Origin: Panulirus ornatus
Taxonomy: Eukaryota; Arthropoda; Malacostraca; Decapoda; Palinuridae
Length of the DNA: 64,000 nucleotides
Assembly (NCBI RefSeq): GCF_036320965.1
Contig: NC_092241.1
Location: forward strand, 62,001 to 126,000
Reading direction: 5' to 3'
Positions 14,129 to 25,495 of the stretch are shown piece by piece. Under the pieces are notes generated by a model. That model worked only from the letters and a program-made list of their open reading frames with translations. It was not told the origin of the DNA and made no database searches. Each line of letters starts with the position of its first letter. The stretch's first letter is position 1. The translations under genes and the position numbers were made by a program.

Positions 14129-14248
14129 TCCCTGGGGATAGGGGTGAAAGAATACTTCCCACGTATTCCTCGCGTGTCGTAGAAAGCGACTAGAGGGGAC
14201 GGGAGCGGGGGGCCAGAAATCCTCCCCTCCTTGTATTAACTTTCTAAA
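14129..14248 (+). promoter_or_regulatory. RTE 5' UTR with hairpins
   Basis: The same 5' block occurs at 17,540 (+), 37,659 (-) and at the head of the SINE-like elements. Two inverted repeats are visible: GAATAC (14,150-14,155) with GTATTC (14,163-14,168), and GTCG with CGAC around 14,177-14,191. A G-rich stretch near 14,195-14,210 can pair with the following CCTCCCC. As the conserved 5' end it presumably holds the promoter. I could not identify Pol III boxes or a convincing HDV-like fold. Confidence 0.55.
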
Positions 14249-14728
14249 ATGGGAAACAGAAGAAGGAGTCACGCGGGGAGTGCTCATCCTCCTCGAAGGC
14301 TCAGAGTGGGGTGCCTAAATGCGTGTGGATGTAACCAAGATGTGAAAAAAGGAGAGATAGGTAGTATGTTTGAGGAAAGGAACCTGGATGTTTTGGCTCT
14401 GAGTGAAACGAAGCTCAAGGGTAAAGGGGAAGAGTGGTTTGGGAATGTCTGGGGAGTAAAGTCAGGGGTTAGTGAGAGGACAAGAGCAAGGGAAGGAGTA
14501 GCAATACTCCTGAAACAGGAGTTGTGGGAGTATGTGATAGAATGTAAGAAAGTAAATTCTCGATTAATATGGGTAAAACTGAAAGTTGATGGAGAGAGGT
14601 GGGTGATTATTGGTGCATATGCACCTGGGCATGAGAAGAAAGATCATGAGAAGCAAGTGTTTTGGGAGCAGCTGAATGAGTGTGTTAGTGGTTTTGATGC
14701 ACGAGACCGGGTTATAGTGATGGGTGAT

Positions 14729-14734
<6 letters not shown>
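14129..14734 (+). mobile_element. RTE-like LINE 5' end: 5' UTR and N-terminal endonuclease
   Basis: Starts with TCCCTGGGGATAGGGG (5' UTR, 14,129-14,248). The ORF starts at the ATG at 14,249 (MGNRRRSHAGSAHPP) and encodes the first 160 or so residues of the AP-endonuclease: LGCLN-like RVGCLNACGCNQD, ALSETKLKG (catalytic Glu), IIGAYAPGHEKKD and VIVMGDLN (catalytic Asp/Asn). The copy stops at GDLN, cut by a (TA)n tract. No stop or frameshift occurs in the retained part. Confidence 0.93.

Positions 14735-14769
<35 letters not shown>
14735..14769. repeat. (TA)n junction tract
   Basis: Pure TA joining a plus-strand RTE cut inside the endonuclease to a minus-strand RTE cut inside its 3' UTR. Confidence 0.97.
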
Positions 14770-14771
<2 letters not shown>

Positions 14772-16205
14772 CCAGACGCTTCACATGCCCCGATTCAATC
14801 CACTGACAGCACGTCAACCCCGGTATACCACATCGCTCCAATTCACTCTATTCCTTGCCCTCCTTTCACCCTCCTGCATGTTCAGGCCCCGATCACACAA
14901 AATCTTTTTCACTCCATCTTTCCACCTCCAATTTGGTCTCCCTCTTCTCCTCGTTCCCTCCACCTCCGACACATATATCCTCTTGGTCAATCTTTCCTCA
15001 CTCATTCTCTCCATGTGCCCAAACCATTTCAAAACACCCTCTTCTGCTCTCTCAACCACGCTCTTTTTATTTCCACACATCTCTCTTACCCTTACGTTAC
15101 TTACTCGATCAAACCACCTCACACCACACATTGTCCTCAAACATCTCATTTCCAGCACATCCATCCTCCTGCGCACAACTCTATCCATGGCCCACGCCTC
15201 GCAACCATACAACATTGTTGGAACCACTATTCCTTCAAACATACCCATTTTTGCTTTCCGAGATAATGTTCTCGACTTCCACACATTCTTCAAGGCTCCC
15301 AAAATTTTCGCCCCCTCCCCCACCCTATGATCCACTTCCGCTTCCATGGTTCCATCCGCTGACAGATCCACTCCCAGATATCTAAAACACTTCACTTCCT
15401 CCAGTTTTTCTCCATTCAAACTCACCTCCCAATTGACTTGACCCTCAACCCTACTGTACCTAATAACCTTGCTCTTATTCACATTTACTCTTAACTTTCT
15501 TCTTCCACACACTTTACCAAACTCAGTCACCAGCTTCTGCAGTTTCTCACATGAATCAGCCACCAGCGCTGTATCATCAGCGAACAACAACTGACTCACT
15601 TCCCAAGCTCTCTCATCCCCAACAGACTTCATACTTGCCCCTCTTTCCAAAACTTGCATTCACCTCCCTAACAACCCCATCCATAAACAAATTAAACAAC
15701 CATGGAGACATCACACACCCCTACCGCAAACCTACATTCACTGAGAACCAATCACTTTCCTCTCTTCCTACACGTACACATGCCTTACATCCTCGATAAA
15801 AACTTTTCACTGCTTCTAACAACTTGCCTCCCACACCATATGTTCTTAATACCTTCCACAGAGCATCTCTATCAACTCTATCATATGCCTTCTCCAGATC
15901 CATAAATGCTACATACAAATCCATTTGCTTTTCTAAGTATTTCTCACATACATTCTTCAAAGCAAACACCTGATCCACACATCCTCTACCACTTCTGAAA
16001 CCACACTGCTCTTCCCCAATCTGATGCTCTGTACATGCCTTCACCCTCTCAATCAATACCCTCCCATATAATTTACCAGGAATACTCAACAAACTTATAC
16101 CTCTGTAATTTGAGCACTCACTCTTATCCCCTTTGCCTTTGTACAATGGCACTATGCACGCATTCCGCCAATCCTCAGGCACCTCACCGTGAGTCATACA
16201 TACAT

Positions 16206-16207
<2 letters not shown>
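14770..16207 (-). mobile_element. RTE-like LINE (minus), RT part, no tail
   Basis: The right-to-left reading starts mid RT ([12 protein letters not shown] at 16,197) and covers [12 protein letters not shown], motif A, motif B, FADD and the C-terminus ending YRG-stop. The frame is broken near 15,655 and 15,720 by small deletions, giving ORFs 15,721-16,197 and 14,814-15,659. The 3' UTR is cut at CCCCAGACGC, about 15 bases after which (TA)n begins; the terminal hairpin is missing. Both ends abut (TA)n. Confidence 0.92.
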
Positions 16208-16279
<72 letters not shown>

Positions 16280-16313
16280 CGCTACCTCGCAAACGCGGGA
16301 GACAGCGACAAAG

Positions 16314-16396
<83 letters not shown>
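16208..16396. repeat. (TA)n with orphan RTE 3' hairpin inside
   Basis: TA tract (16,208-16,276), then a 44-bp piece identical in design to the RTE 3' end (CGCTACCTCGCAAACGCGGG, AGACAGCGACAAAGTATAA), an A run of about 25, then a second TA tract to 16,396. Only the terminal tail of an RTE element is present, on the plus strand. It is either an extremely 5'-truncated insertion or a recombination remnant. Confidence 0.9.
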
Positions 16397-16399
<3 letters not shown>

Positions 16400-17472
16400 T
16401 AATTTGTTTATGGATGGGGTTGTTAGGGAGGTAAATGCAAGACTTTTGGAAAGAGGGGCAAGTATGAAGTCTGTTGGGGATGAGAGAGCTTGGGAAGTGA
16501 GTCAGTTGTTGTTCGCTGATGATACAGCGCTGGTGGCTGATTCATGTGAGAAACTGCAGAAGCTGGTGACTGAGTTTGGAAAAGTGTGTGGAAGAAGAAA
16601 GTTAAGAGTAAATGTGAATAAGAGCAAGGTTATTAGGTACAGTAGGGTTGAGGGTCAAGTCAATTGGGAGGTGAGTTTGAATGGAGAAAAACTGGAGGAA
16701 GTGAAGTGTTTTAGATATCTGGGAGTGGATCTGGCAGCGGATGGAACCATGGAAGCGGAAGTGGATCATAGGGTGGGGGAGGGGGCGAAAATCCTGGGGG
16801 CCTTGAAGAATGTGTGGAAGTCGAGAACATTATCTCGGAAAGCAAAAATGGGTATGTTTGAAGGAATAGTGGTTCCAACAATGTTGTATGGTTGCGAGGC
16901 GTGGGCTATGGATAGAGTTGTGCGCAGGAGGATGGATGTGCTGGAAATGAGATGTTTGAGGACAGTGTGGTGTGAGGTGGTTTGATCGAGTGAGTAACGT
17001 AAGGGTAAGAGAGATGTGTGGAAAAAAAAGAGCGTGGTTGAGAGAGCAGAAGAGGGTGTTTTGAAGTGGTTTGGGCACATGGAGAGGATGAGTGAGGAAA
17101 GATTGACCAAGAGGATATATGTTTCGGAGGTGGAGGGAACAAGGAGAAGAGGGAGACCAAATTGGAGGTGGAAAGATGGAGTGAAAAAGATTTTGTGTGA
17201 TCGGGGCCTGAACATGCAGGAGGGTGAAAGGAGGGCAAGGAATAGAGTGAATTGGAGCGATGTGGTATACCGGGGTTGACGTGCTGTCAGTGGATTGAAG
17301 CAGGGCATGTGAAGCGTCTGGGGTAAACCATGGAAAGCTGTGTAGGTATGTATATTTGCGTGTGTGGACGTATGTATATACATGTGTATGGGGGGGGGTT
17401 GGGCCATTTCTTTTCGTCTGTTTCCTTGCGCTACCTCGCAAACGCGGGAGACAGCGACAAAGTATAATAAAA

Positions 17473-17481
<9 letters not shown>
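16397..17481 (+). mobile_element. RTE-like LINE (plus), RT C-terminal half, S-type tail
   Basis: Starts at FNLFMDGVV (after motif B) and encodes FADD, the thumb and the C-terminal domain. A 2-bp loss near 16,965 (TVWCEVV instead of TMCGVRWF) breaks the frame, and a base loss near 17,025 restores a C-terminal ORF at 17,016-17,279 ending YRG-stop. The short-form 3' UTR carries the terminal hairpin at about 17,430-17,465, then A-run and TA. Confidence 0.92.

Positions 17482-17539
<58 letters not shown>
17482..17539. repeat. (TA)n junction tract
   Basis: Forms the tail of the preceding RTE copy and runs directly into the TCCCTGGGG 5' end of the next, so two RTE copies are head-to-tail across TA. 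Confidence 0.97.
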
Positions 17540-17544
<5 letters not shown>

Positions 17545-19186
17545 GGGGATAGGAGAGAAAGAATACTTCCCACGCATTCCTCACGTGTCGCAGAAGGCGA
17601 CTAAAGGGGAAGGGAGCGGGGGACTGGAAACCCTCCCCTCCTTGTATTCTAACTTTCTAAAAGGGGAAACAGAAGAAGGAGTCACGCAAGGAGTGCTCAT
17701 CCTCCTCGAAGGCTCAGACTGGGGTGTCTAAATGTGTGTGGATGTAACTAAGATGAGAAAAAAGTAGAGATAGGTAGTATGTTTCAGAAAATGAACCTGG
17801 ATATTTTGGCTCTCAATGAAACGAAGCTCAAGTGTAAAGGGGAAGAGTGGTTTGGGAATGTCTTGGGAGTAAAGTCAGAGGTTGGTAAGAGGACAAGAGC
17901 AAGAGAAGGAGTACCACTACTCCTGAAACAGGAGTTGTGGGAGTATGTGGTAGAGTGTAAGAAAGTAAACTCTAGATTGATATGGGTAAAACTGAAAGTG
18001 GATGGAGAAAGATGGGTGATTATTGGTGCATATGCACCTGGGCATGAGAAGAAAGATCATGAGAGGCAAGTGTTTGGGGAGCAGCTTAGTGAGTGTGTTA
18101 CTAGTTTTGATGCACGAGACCGGGTTATAGTGATGGGGGATTTGAATGCAAAGGTGAGTAATGTGGCAGTTGAGGGAATAATTGGTATACAAGGCGTGTT
18201 CAGTGCTGTGAATGGAAATAGTGAAGAGCTTGTAGATTTGTATGCTGAAAAAGGACTGGTGATTGGGAATACCTGGTTTGAAAAGAGAGATATACATAAG
18301 TATACGTATGTAAGTAAGAGAGATGGCCAGAGAGCATTATTGGATTACGTGTTAATTGATAGGCGCGTGAAAGAGAGACTTTTAGTTTTTAATATGCTGA
18401 GAGGTGCAACTGGAGGGATCTTTGATCATTATCTTGTGGCGGCGAAGGTGAAGATTTGTACAGGTTTTCAGAAAAGAAGAGAGAATGTTGGGGTGAAGAG
18501 AGTGGTGAGAGTAAGTGATCTTGGGAAGGAGACTTGTGTGAATAAATACCATGAGAGACTGAATGCAGAATGGAAAAAGGTGAATGCAAAGGACGTAAGG
18601 AGAGTGGGGGGAGAGAATGGGATGTATTTAGGGAACCAGTGATGGCTTGCGCAAAAGATGCTTGGGGCATGAGAAGCGTAGGAGGAGGGCAGATTAGAAA
18701 GCGTATTAAGTGGTGGGATGAAGAAGTAAGATTATTAGCGAAATAGAAGAGAGAGGCATTTGGAGGATTTTTGCAGGGAAATAGTGCAAATGACTGCGAG
18801 ATGTATAAAAGAAAGAGGCAGGAGGTCAATAGAAAGGTGCAAGAGGTGAGAAAGAGGACAAATGAAAGTTGGGTGAAAGAGTATCATTATATTTTAGGGA
18901 GAATAGAAAAATGTTTTGGAAGGAGGTAAATAAAGTGCGTAAGACAAGAGCACAAATAGAAACATCGGTGAAGTGGGCTAATGGGGAGGTAATAACAAGT
19001 AGTGGTGATGTGAGAAGGATATGGAGTGAGTTTAGGTCAAGGTGGTGTGCAAAGTGAAAGCGTTAGGAAGAATGATTTGGTAAACAGAGAAGAGGTAGTA
19101 AATATTTGCGGAAGATGAAAGCCGGCAAGGCAGCGGGTTTGGATGGTATTTCAGTGGAAATTATCAAAAAAGGGGGTGACTGTGTT
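17540..19186 (+). mobile_element. Older RTE-like LINE, 5' UTR to RT N-terminus
   Basis: Begins with the 5' UTR. The endonuclease frame 17,779-18,642 (287 codons) shows ALNETKLKC, IIGAYAPGHEKKD, VIVMGDLNAKV, ALLDYVLIDRR and FDHYLVAAK (the family has SDHYLV, so the Ser of the SDH motif is lost). The original start is disrupted upstream of 17,779. Beyond 18,642 there are frameshifts, a stop at 18,746, and an internal deletion near 19,030 removing about 90 bp. It is cut at the IIKKGGDCV codons by a Penelope-like element. Confidence 0.9.
17779..18642 (+). pseudogene. RTE endonuclease ORF fragment
   Basis: Single open frame for most of the AP-endonuclease domain. The catalytic Glu (ETK) and the GDLN motif are present. 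The SDH motif reads FDH, so nicking is probably impaired. It is not full length: the N-terminal residues GSAHPPRRL are out of frame upstream. Confidence 0.85.
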
Positions 19187-19572
19187 GGTGTTATGCTCAA
19201 AATTTTGGTATGGCAATGGGTAACCATCTTTCACCTGTACTAAGTAATCTTTATAGGGAATTTTTTGGAACAAATTTACTAAAAGATATCTTACCTTCTG
19301 ATGCTATTTGGTTTAGGTATGATGTTCGTTGTGTTTGACCAACGACTGAAAATTTACAAATATTTCTCCCCCTACTTAACAATTTAGTACCTTCCGTCAA
19401 ATTTACTGTTGAAAATGAAAATAATAGTATGCTACCATTTTTAGATTACATGATCCATAGGCAAGGAAACAAGTTTAAGTTTAGCTTATACAGAAAACCT
19501 ACCAATGTATGCTCATATATCAATTATTGCTAATATCAACATGACAGAGTTAGATTATCATCATTTCAATCT

Positions 19573-20202
19573 ATGTTCCTTAGGGCATTACGTATTTGTA
19601 GTCCAGAGTTTATTAATGATGAGTTTGAGAAGATATATTCTATTGAATCTAACTTAAAATACCCTAGATCTTTCATTGATAATTTCCTTAAGTTAGTAAA
19701 GAGATCATTTTATAGAGTTGAGCCCAAACCTCCCATTAACACCAAGAATCTTTTAGTTCTCCCCTTTAATAATAATTTTACTTTACTCATCATGTTGCTT
19801 AAATCCTTTAATGTAAATGTTGCCTTCAGCAACAATAATACTGTAAAGAATAACTTAATCAGGAATTCACCAGAAAATTCTCCTAGGTGCAACTATAAAG
19901 TGCCGTGTAGAGATTGTGATAAGTTTTATGTTGGGCAGACTGGTAAGGATCTTTCTGTTAGACTTAAGCGACATAAATATAGTATAAGAACAGGACAAGA
20001 ATCAAATACCTTGTTTAATCACGTTAAAAACTATGATCATTGTATTGACTGGAGTAATGCCATCTCAGTTATTAACTCAAACTCTATTACCGCGAAAAAT
20101 GTCATTGAATTTTCTATTACTAAATACACAAAGAGTTATAATCTTAACACTAGTGATGGACTATACAAATTAGATAACGTTAATGTTGACAAAAAATTGT
20201 GA
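19573..20202 (+). pseudogene. PLE C-terminal ORF with GIY-YIG nuclease
   Basis: The 209-codon frame covers the RT connection region (LRICSPEFINDEFEKIYSI), then a GIY-YIG domain at about residues 110-180: a CNYKVPCRDCD pair of Cys-containing motifs, FYVGQTGKDLSVRLKRH (YVG, conserved Arg and His), NHVKNYDHCIDW and VIEFSITKYT, with the conserved Glu of the nuclease fold. Domain order RT then GIY-YIG defines canonical Penelope-like elements. The upstream part of the protein is broken, so this is a fragment although the nuclease residues are intact. Confidence 0.9.
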
Positions 20203-20315
20203 AATGATAAGTTTATGTACGCTCGTTGTCTATCTTGGACAATCGCATGTTTACCAAATGGCGTCCTACCTACGTCTCTTCGTTGTATATCAACTGACTG
20301 TTATATTTTTCTCTT

Positions 20316-20364
20316 TTGTTCTCCCCTGATAATGTGATTATTTCACGAAAGTGCACTTAGGAAC
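20316..20364 (+). ncRNA. Hammerhead-like motif, G8 mutated
   Basis: CTGATAA at 20,326-20,332 replaces CTGATGA. GAAA is at 20,347-20,350, preceded by CAC that pairs with GTG after the core (stem II). AGTGCACT palindrome at 20,350-20,357, then AGGAAC. The changed base corresponds to the catalytic G8 position of hammerheads, so cleavage is unlikely. A hairpin CACGA/TCGTG also encloses the GAAA-to-ATCG segment in this copy. Confidence 0.6.
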
Positions 20365-20432
20365 TTATCGTGTTTCATTTTTCCCGTAAACTCTTAGGAA
20401 TATACTCGATCACGTGCAAATTTGGGATCCTT

Positions 20433-20438
<6 letters not shown>

Positions 20439-20510
<72 letters not shown>
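20439..20510. repeat. (TA)n junction tract
   Basis: TA run between the PLE end and a SINE-like element. Confidence 0.97.

Positions 20511-21774
<1,264 letters not shown>

Positions 21775-21847
<73 letters not shown>
21775..21847. repeat. (TA)n junction tract
   Basis: TA run between the RTE tail and the 3' end of an inverted SINE-like element. Confidence 0.97.
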
Positions 21848-21850
<3 letters not shown>

Positions 21851-22071
21851 TACTATTCGCCATTTCCCACGATAGCGAGGTAGCGTTAAGAACAGAGGAC
21901 TGGGCCTTTGAGGGAATATCCTCACTTGGCCCTCTTCTCTGTTCCTTCTTTTGGAAAATTAAAAAAAAAAAACGAGAGGGGAGGATTTCCATCCCCCCGC
22001 TCCCTTCCCTTTTAGTCGCCTTCTACGAAACGCAGGGAATACGTGCGAAGTATTCTTTCTCCCCTATCCAC

Positions 22072-22076
<5 letters not shown>
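21848..22076 (-). mobile_element. SINE-like element, copy 2 (minus)
   Basis: The reverse complement follows copy 1 at full length: 5' head ending at TATCCACAGGGA (right edge), an internal T run (here about 12), the body hairpin (AACAGAGGACTGGGCC and mates) and the tail GCGAGGTAGCG to ATACTATTCGCC on the left. TA tracts on both sides. The shorter T run shows length variation at that site. Confidence 0.82.
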
Positions 22077-22169
<93 letters not shown>

Positions 22170-22177
22170 ATATATCA
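22077..22177. repeat. (TA)n junction tract
   Basis: About 95 bp of TA ending in a small ATAATTGGTATA duplication at the RTE edge. Confidence 0.96.
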
Positions 22178-25129
22178 CCAATAATTGGTATAAATAATTA
22201 GTATATATGGGGTGTTCAGTGTTGTAAATGGAAATTGTGAAAAGCGTGTGCTGAAAAAGGACTGGTGATTGGGAATACCTGTTTTAAAAAGAGAGATATA
22301 CATAAGTATACGTATGTGAGAAGGAGACATAGCCAGAGAGCGTTATTGGATTAAGTGTTAATTGATAGGCGCGCGAAAGAGAGACTTTTGGATGTTAATG
22401 TGCTGAGACGTGCAACTGGAGGTATGTCTGATCATTATCTTCTGGAGGCGAAGGTGAAGATTTGTAGAGGTTTTCAGAGAAGAAGAGAGAATGTTAGGGT
22501 GAAAACAGTGGTGAGAGTAAGTGAGCTTGGGAAGGAGACTTGTGTGAGGAAGTACCAGGAAAGACTGAGTACAGAATGGAAAAAGGTGTGAACAAAGGAG
22601 GTAAGGGGAGTGGAGGAGGAATGGGATGTATTTAGGGAAGCAGTGATGGAGTGCGCAAAAGATGCTTGTGGCATGAGAAGCGTGGGAGGTGGGCAGATTA
22701 GAAAGGGAAGTGAGTGGTGTGATGAAGAGGTAAGATTATTAGTGAAAGAGAAGAGAGAGGCATTTGGACGATTTTTGCAGGGAAATAATGCAAATGAGAG
22801 GGAGATGTATAAAAGAAAGAGGCAGGAGGTCAAGAGAAAGGTGCAAGAGGTGAAAAAGAGAGCAAATGAGAGTTGGGATGAGAGATTATCATTAAATTTT
22901 CGGGAGAATAAAAAGATGTTCTGGAAGGAGGTTTTGAAAAAAATGTTTTGAAAGGAGGTAAATAAAGTGCGTAAGACAAGAGAGCAAATGGGAACTTCAG
23001 TGAAGGGGGCTAATGGGGAGGTGATAACAAGTAGTGGTGATGTGAGAAGATGGAGTGGGTATTTTGAAGGTTTGTTGAATGTGTCTGATGATAGAGTGGC
23101 AGATATAGGGTGTTTTGGTCGAGGTGGTGTGCAAAGTGAGAGGGTTAGGGAAACTGATTTGGTAAACAGAGAAGAGGTAGTAAAAGCTTTGCGGAAGATG
23201 ACAGCCGGCAAGGCTTTTGTAGTCGAATTTATTAAAAAAGGGGGTAACTGTATTGTTGACTGGTTGGTAAGGTTATTTCATGTATGTATGACTCATGGTG
23301 AGGCGCCTGAGGATTGGCGGAATGCTTGAGTAGTGCCATTGTACAAAAGCAAAGGGGATAAAAGTGAGTGCTCAAATTACAGAGGTATATGTTTGTTGAG
23401 TATTCCTAGTAAATTATATGGGAAGGTATTGATTGAAAGGTGAAGGCATGTACAGAGCATCAGATTGGGGAAGAGCAGTTTGGCTTCAGAAGTGGTAGAG
23501 GATGTGTGGATCAGGTGTTTCCTTTGAAGAATGTATGTGAGAAATACTTAGAAAAGCAAATGGATTTGTATGTAGCATTTATGGATCTGGAGAAGGCATA
23601 TGATAGAGTTAATAGAGATGCTCTGTGGGAGGTATAAAGAATATATGGTGTGGGAGGCAAGTTGTTAGAAGTAGTGAAAAGTCTTTATCGAGGATGTAAG
23701 GCATGTGTACGTGTAGGAAGAGAGGAAAGTAATTGGTTCTCAGTGAATGTAGCTTTGCGGCAGGGGGGCGTGATGTCTCCATGGTTGTGTAATTTGTTTA
23801 TGGATGGGGTTCTTAGGGAGGTGAATGCAAGAGTTTTGGAAGGAGGGGCAAGTATGCAGTCTGTTGTGGATGAGAGAGCTTGGGAAGAGAGTCAGTTGTT
23901 GTTCGCTGATGATACGGCGCTGGTGGCTGATTCGGGTGAGAAACTGCAGAAGCTGGTGACTGAATTGGTAAAGTGTGTGAAAGAAGAAAGCTGGGAGTAA
24001 ATGTGAAAAAGAGCAAGGTTATTAGGTACAGTAGGGTTGAGAGTCAAGTCAATTGGGAGGTAAGTTTGAATGAAGAAAAACTGGAGGAAGCAAAGTGTTT
24101 TAGATATCTGGGAGTGGATTTGGCAGCGGATGTAACCATGTTCGTGGAAATGAATCATAGGGTGGGGAAGGGGGCGACAGTTCTGGGAGCGTTGAAGAAT
24201 GTGTGGAAGTCGAAAACATTATCTTGGAAAGCAAAAATGGGTATGCTTGAAGGAATAGTGGTTCCAACAATATCATATGGTTGCGAGGCGTGGGCTATGG
24301 ATAGAGTTGTGCGCAGGAGGGTGGATGTGCTGGAAATGAGATGTTTGAGGACAATATGTGGTGTGAGGTGGTTTGATCGAGTAAGTAATGTAAGGGTAAG
24401 AGAGATGTGTGGTAATAAAAAGAGTGTGGTTGAGAGAGCAGAAGAGGGTGTTTTGAAATGGTTTGGTCACATGGAGAGAATGAGTGAGGACAGATTGACC
24501 AAGAGGATATATGTGTCAGAGGTGGAGGGACCGATGAGAAGTGGGAGACCAAATTGGAGATGTAGAGATGGAGTGAAAAAGATTTTGAGTGATCGGGGCC
24601 TAAACATACAGGTGGGTGAAAGGAGTGGAAGGAATAGATGAATTGGAACGATGTCGTATACCGGGGTTGATGTGCTGTCAATGGATTGAACCAGGGCATG
24701 TGAAGCGTCTGGAGTAAATCATGGAAAGTTCTGTGGGGCCTGGGTGTGGAAAGGGAGCTGTGGTTTCGGTGCATTATTACATGACAGCTACAGACTGAAT
24801 GTGAACGAATGTGGCCTTTATTGTCTTTTCCTAGCGCTACCTCGCACACATGAGGGGGGAGGGGGTTGTTATTTCATGTGTGGCGAGGTGGCGATGAGAA
24901 TGAATGTATGCAGACAGAATTAATTATGTACATGTGTATATATGTATATGTCTGTGTGTATATATATGTATACGTTGAGATATACACGTAAGTGCATTTG
25001 CGTGTGTGGACGTGTATGTATTTACATGTGTATGTGGGTGGGTTTGGCCATCCTTTCGTTAGTTTCCTTGCGCTACCTCCCTAACGCGGGAGACAGCGAC
25101 AAAGCAAAATAAAATAGATAAATGAAATT
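22178..25129 (+). mobile_element. RTE-like LINE (plus), endonuclease C-term to L-type tail
   Basis: Starts at [13 protein letters not shown] in the endonuclease. It is an older copy with many lesions: stops at 22,353 and 22,589, a short duplication near 22,930 (EVLKKMF), loss of the AAGLDGIAV codons near 23,215, a stop at 23,327 (NAstop), and frameshifts near 23,440 and 23,985. FADD is retained near 23,900. The C-terminal frame 23,973-24,641 is open. Long-type 3' UTR with internal hairpin (24,834-24,893) and terminal hairpin (about 25,070-25,103). Confidence 0.9.
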
Positions 25130-25133
25130 TATA

Positions 25134-25210
<77 letters not shown>
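25130..25210. repeat. (TA)n junction tract
   Basis: TA run between two plus-strand RTE copies. Confidence 0.97.
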
Positions 25211-25215
<5 letters not shown>

Positions 25216-25495
25216 TGTGGATGTAACCAAGATGTGAAAAAAGGAGAGATAGGTAGTATGTTTGAGGAAAGGAACCTGGATGTTTTGGCTCTGACTGAAA
25301 CGAAGCTCAAGGGTAAAGGGGAAGAGTGGTTTGGGAATGTCTGGGGAGTAAAGTCAGGGGTTAGTGAGAGGACAAGAGCAAGGGAAGGAGTAGCAATACT
25401 CCTGAAACAGGAGTTGTGAGAGTATGTGATAGAGTGTAAAAAAAGTAAATTCTCGATTAATATGGGTAAAACTGAAAGTTGATGGAGAGAGGTGG

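Larger units (their letters stand above)
19187..20438 (+). mobile_element. Penelope-like element fragment 2 (RT thumb, GIY-YIG, 3' repeat)
   Basis: Joins RTE sequence at 19,187. RT motif B reads FGMAMGNHLSPVLSNLY; motif C is degraded (RYDVRCV then TGA, compared with RYVEDVLCV in the other copy); PFLDYMIHR and YRKPTNVC follow. Then comes an intact 209-codon frame (19,573-20,202) with the GIY-YIG module. The 3' repeat follows to about 20,438 and includes a hammerhead-like core. The 5' part of the RT is missing, which is typical of PLE 5' truncation. It carries two in-frame stops (near 19,340 and 19,532). Confidence 0.9.

Noticed and set aside
14129..14232. HDV-like ribozyme in the RTE 5' UTR (CTGG with CCAG as P1, GGGG with CCCC as P2)
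   Set aside because: The CCAG partner reads CTGG or CTGG-like in the copies at 17,540 and in the SINE-like heads, so the P1-like pairing is not conserved. Kept only as a question to test.
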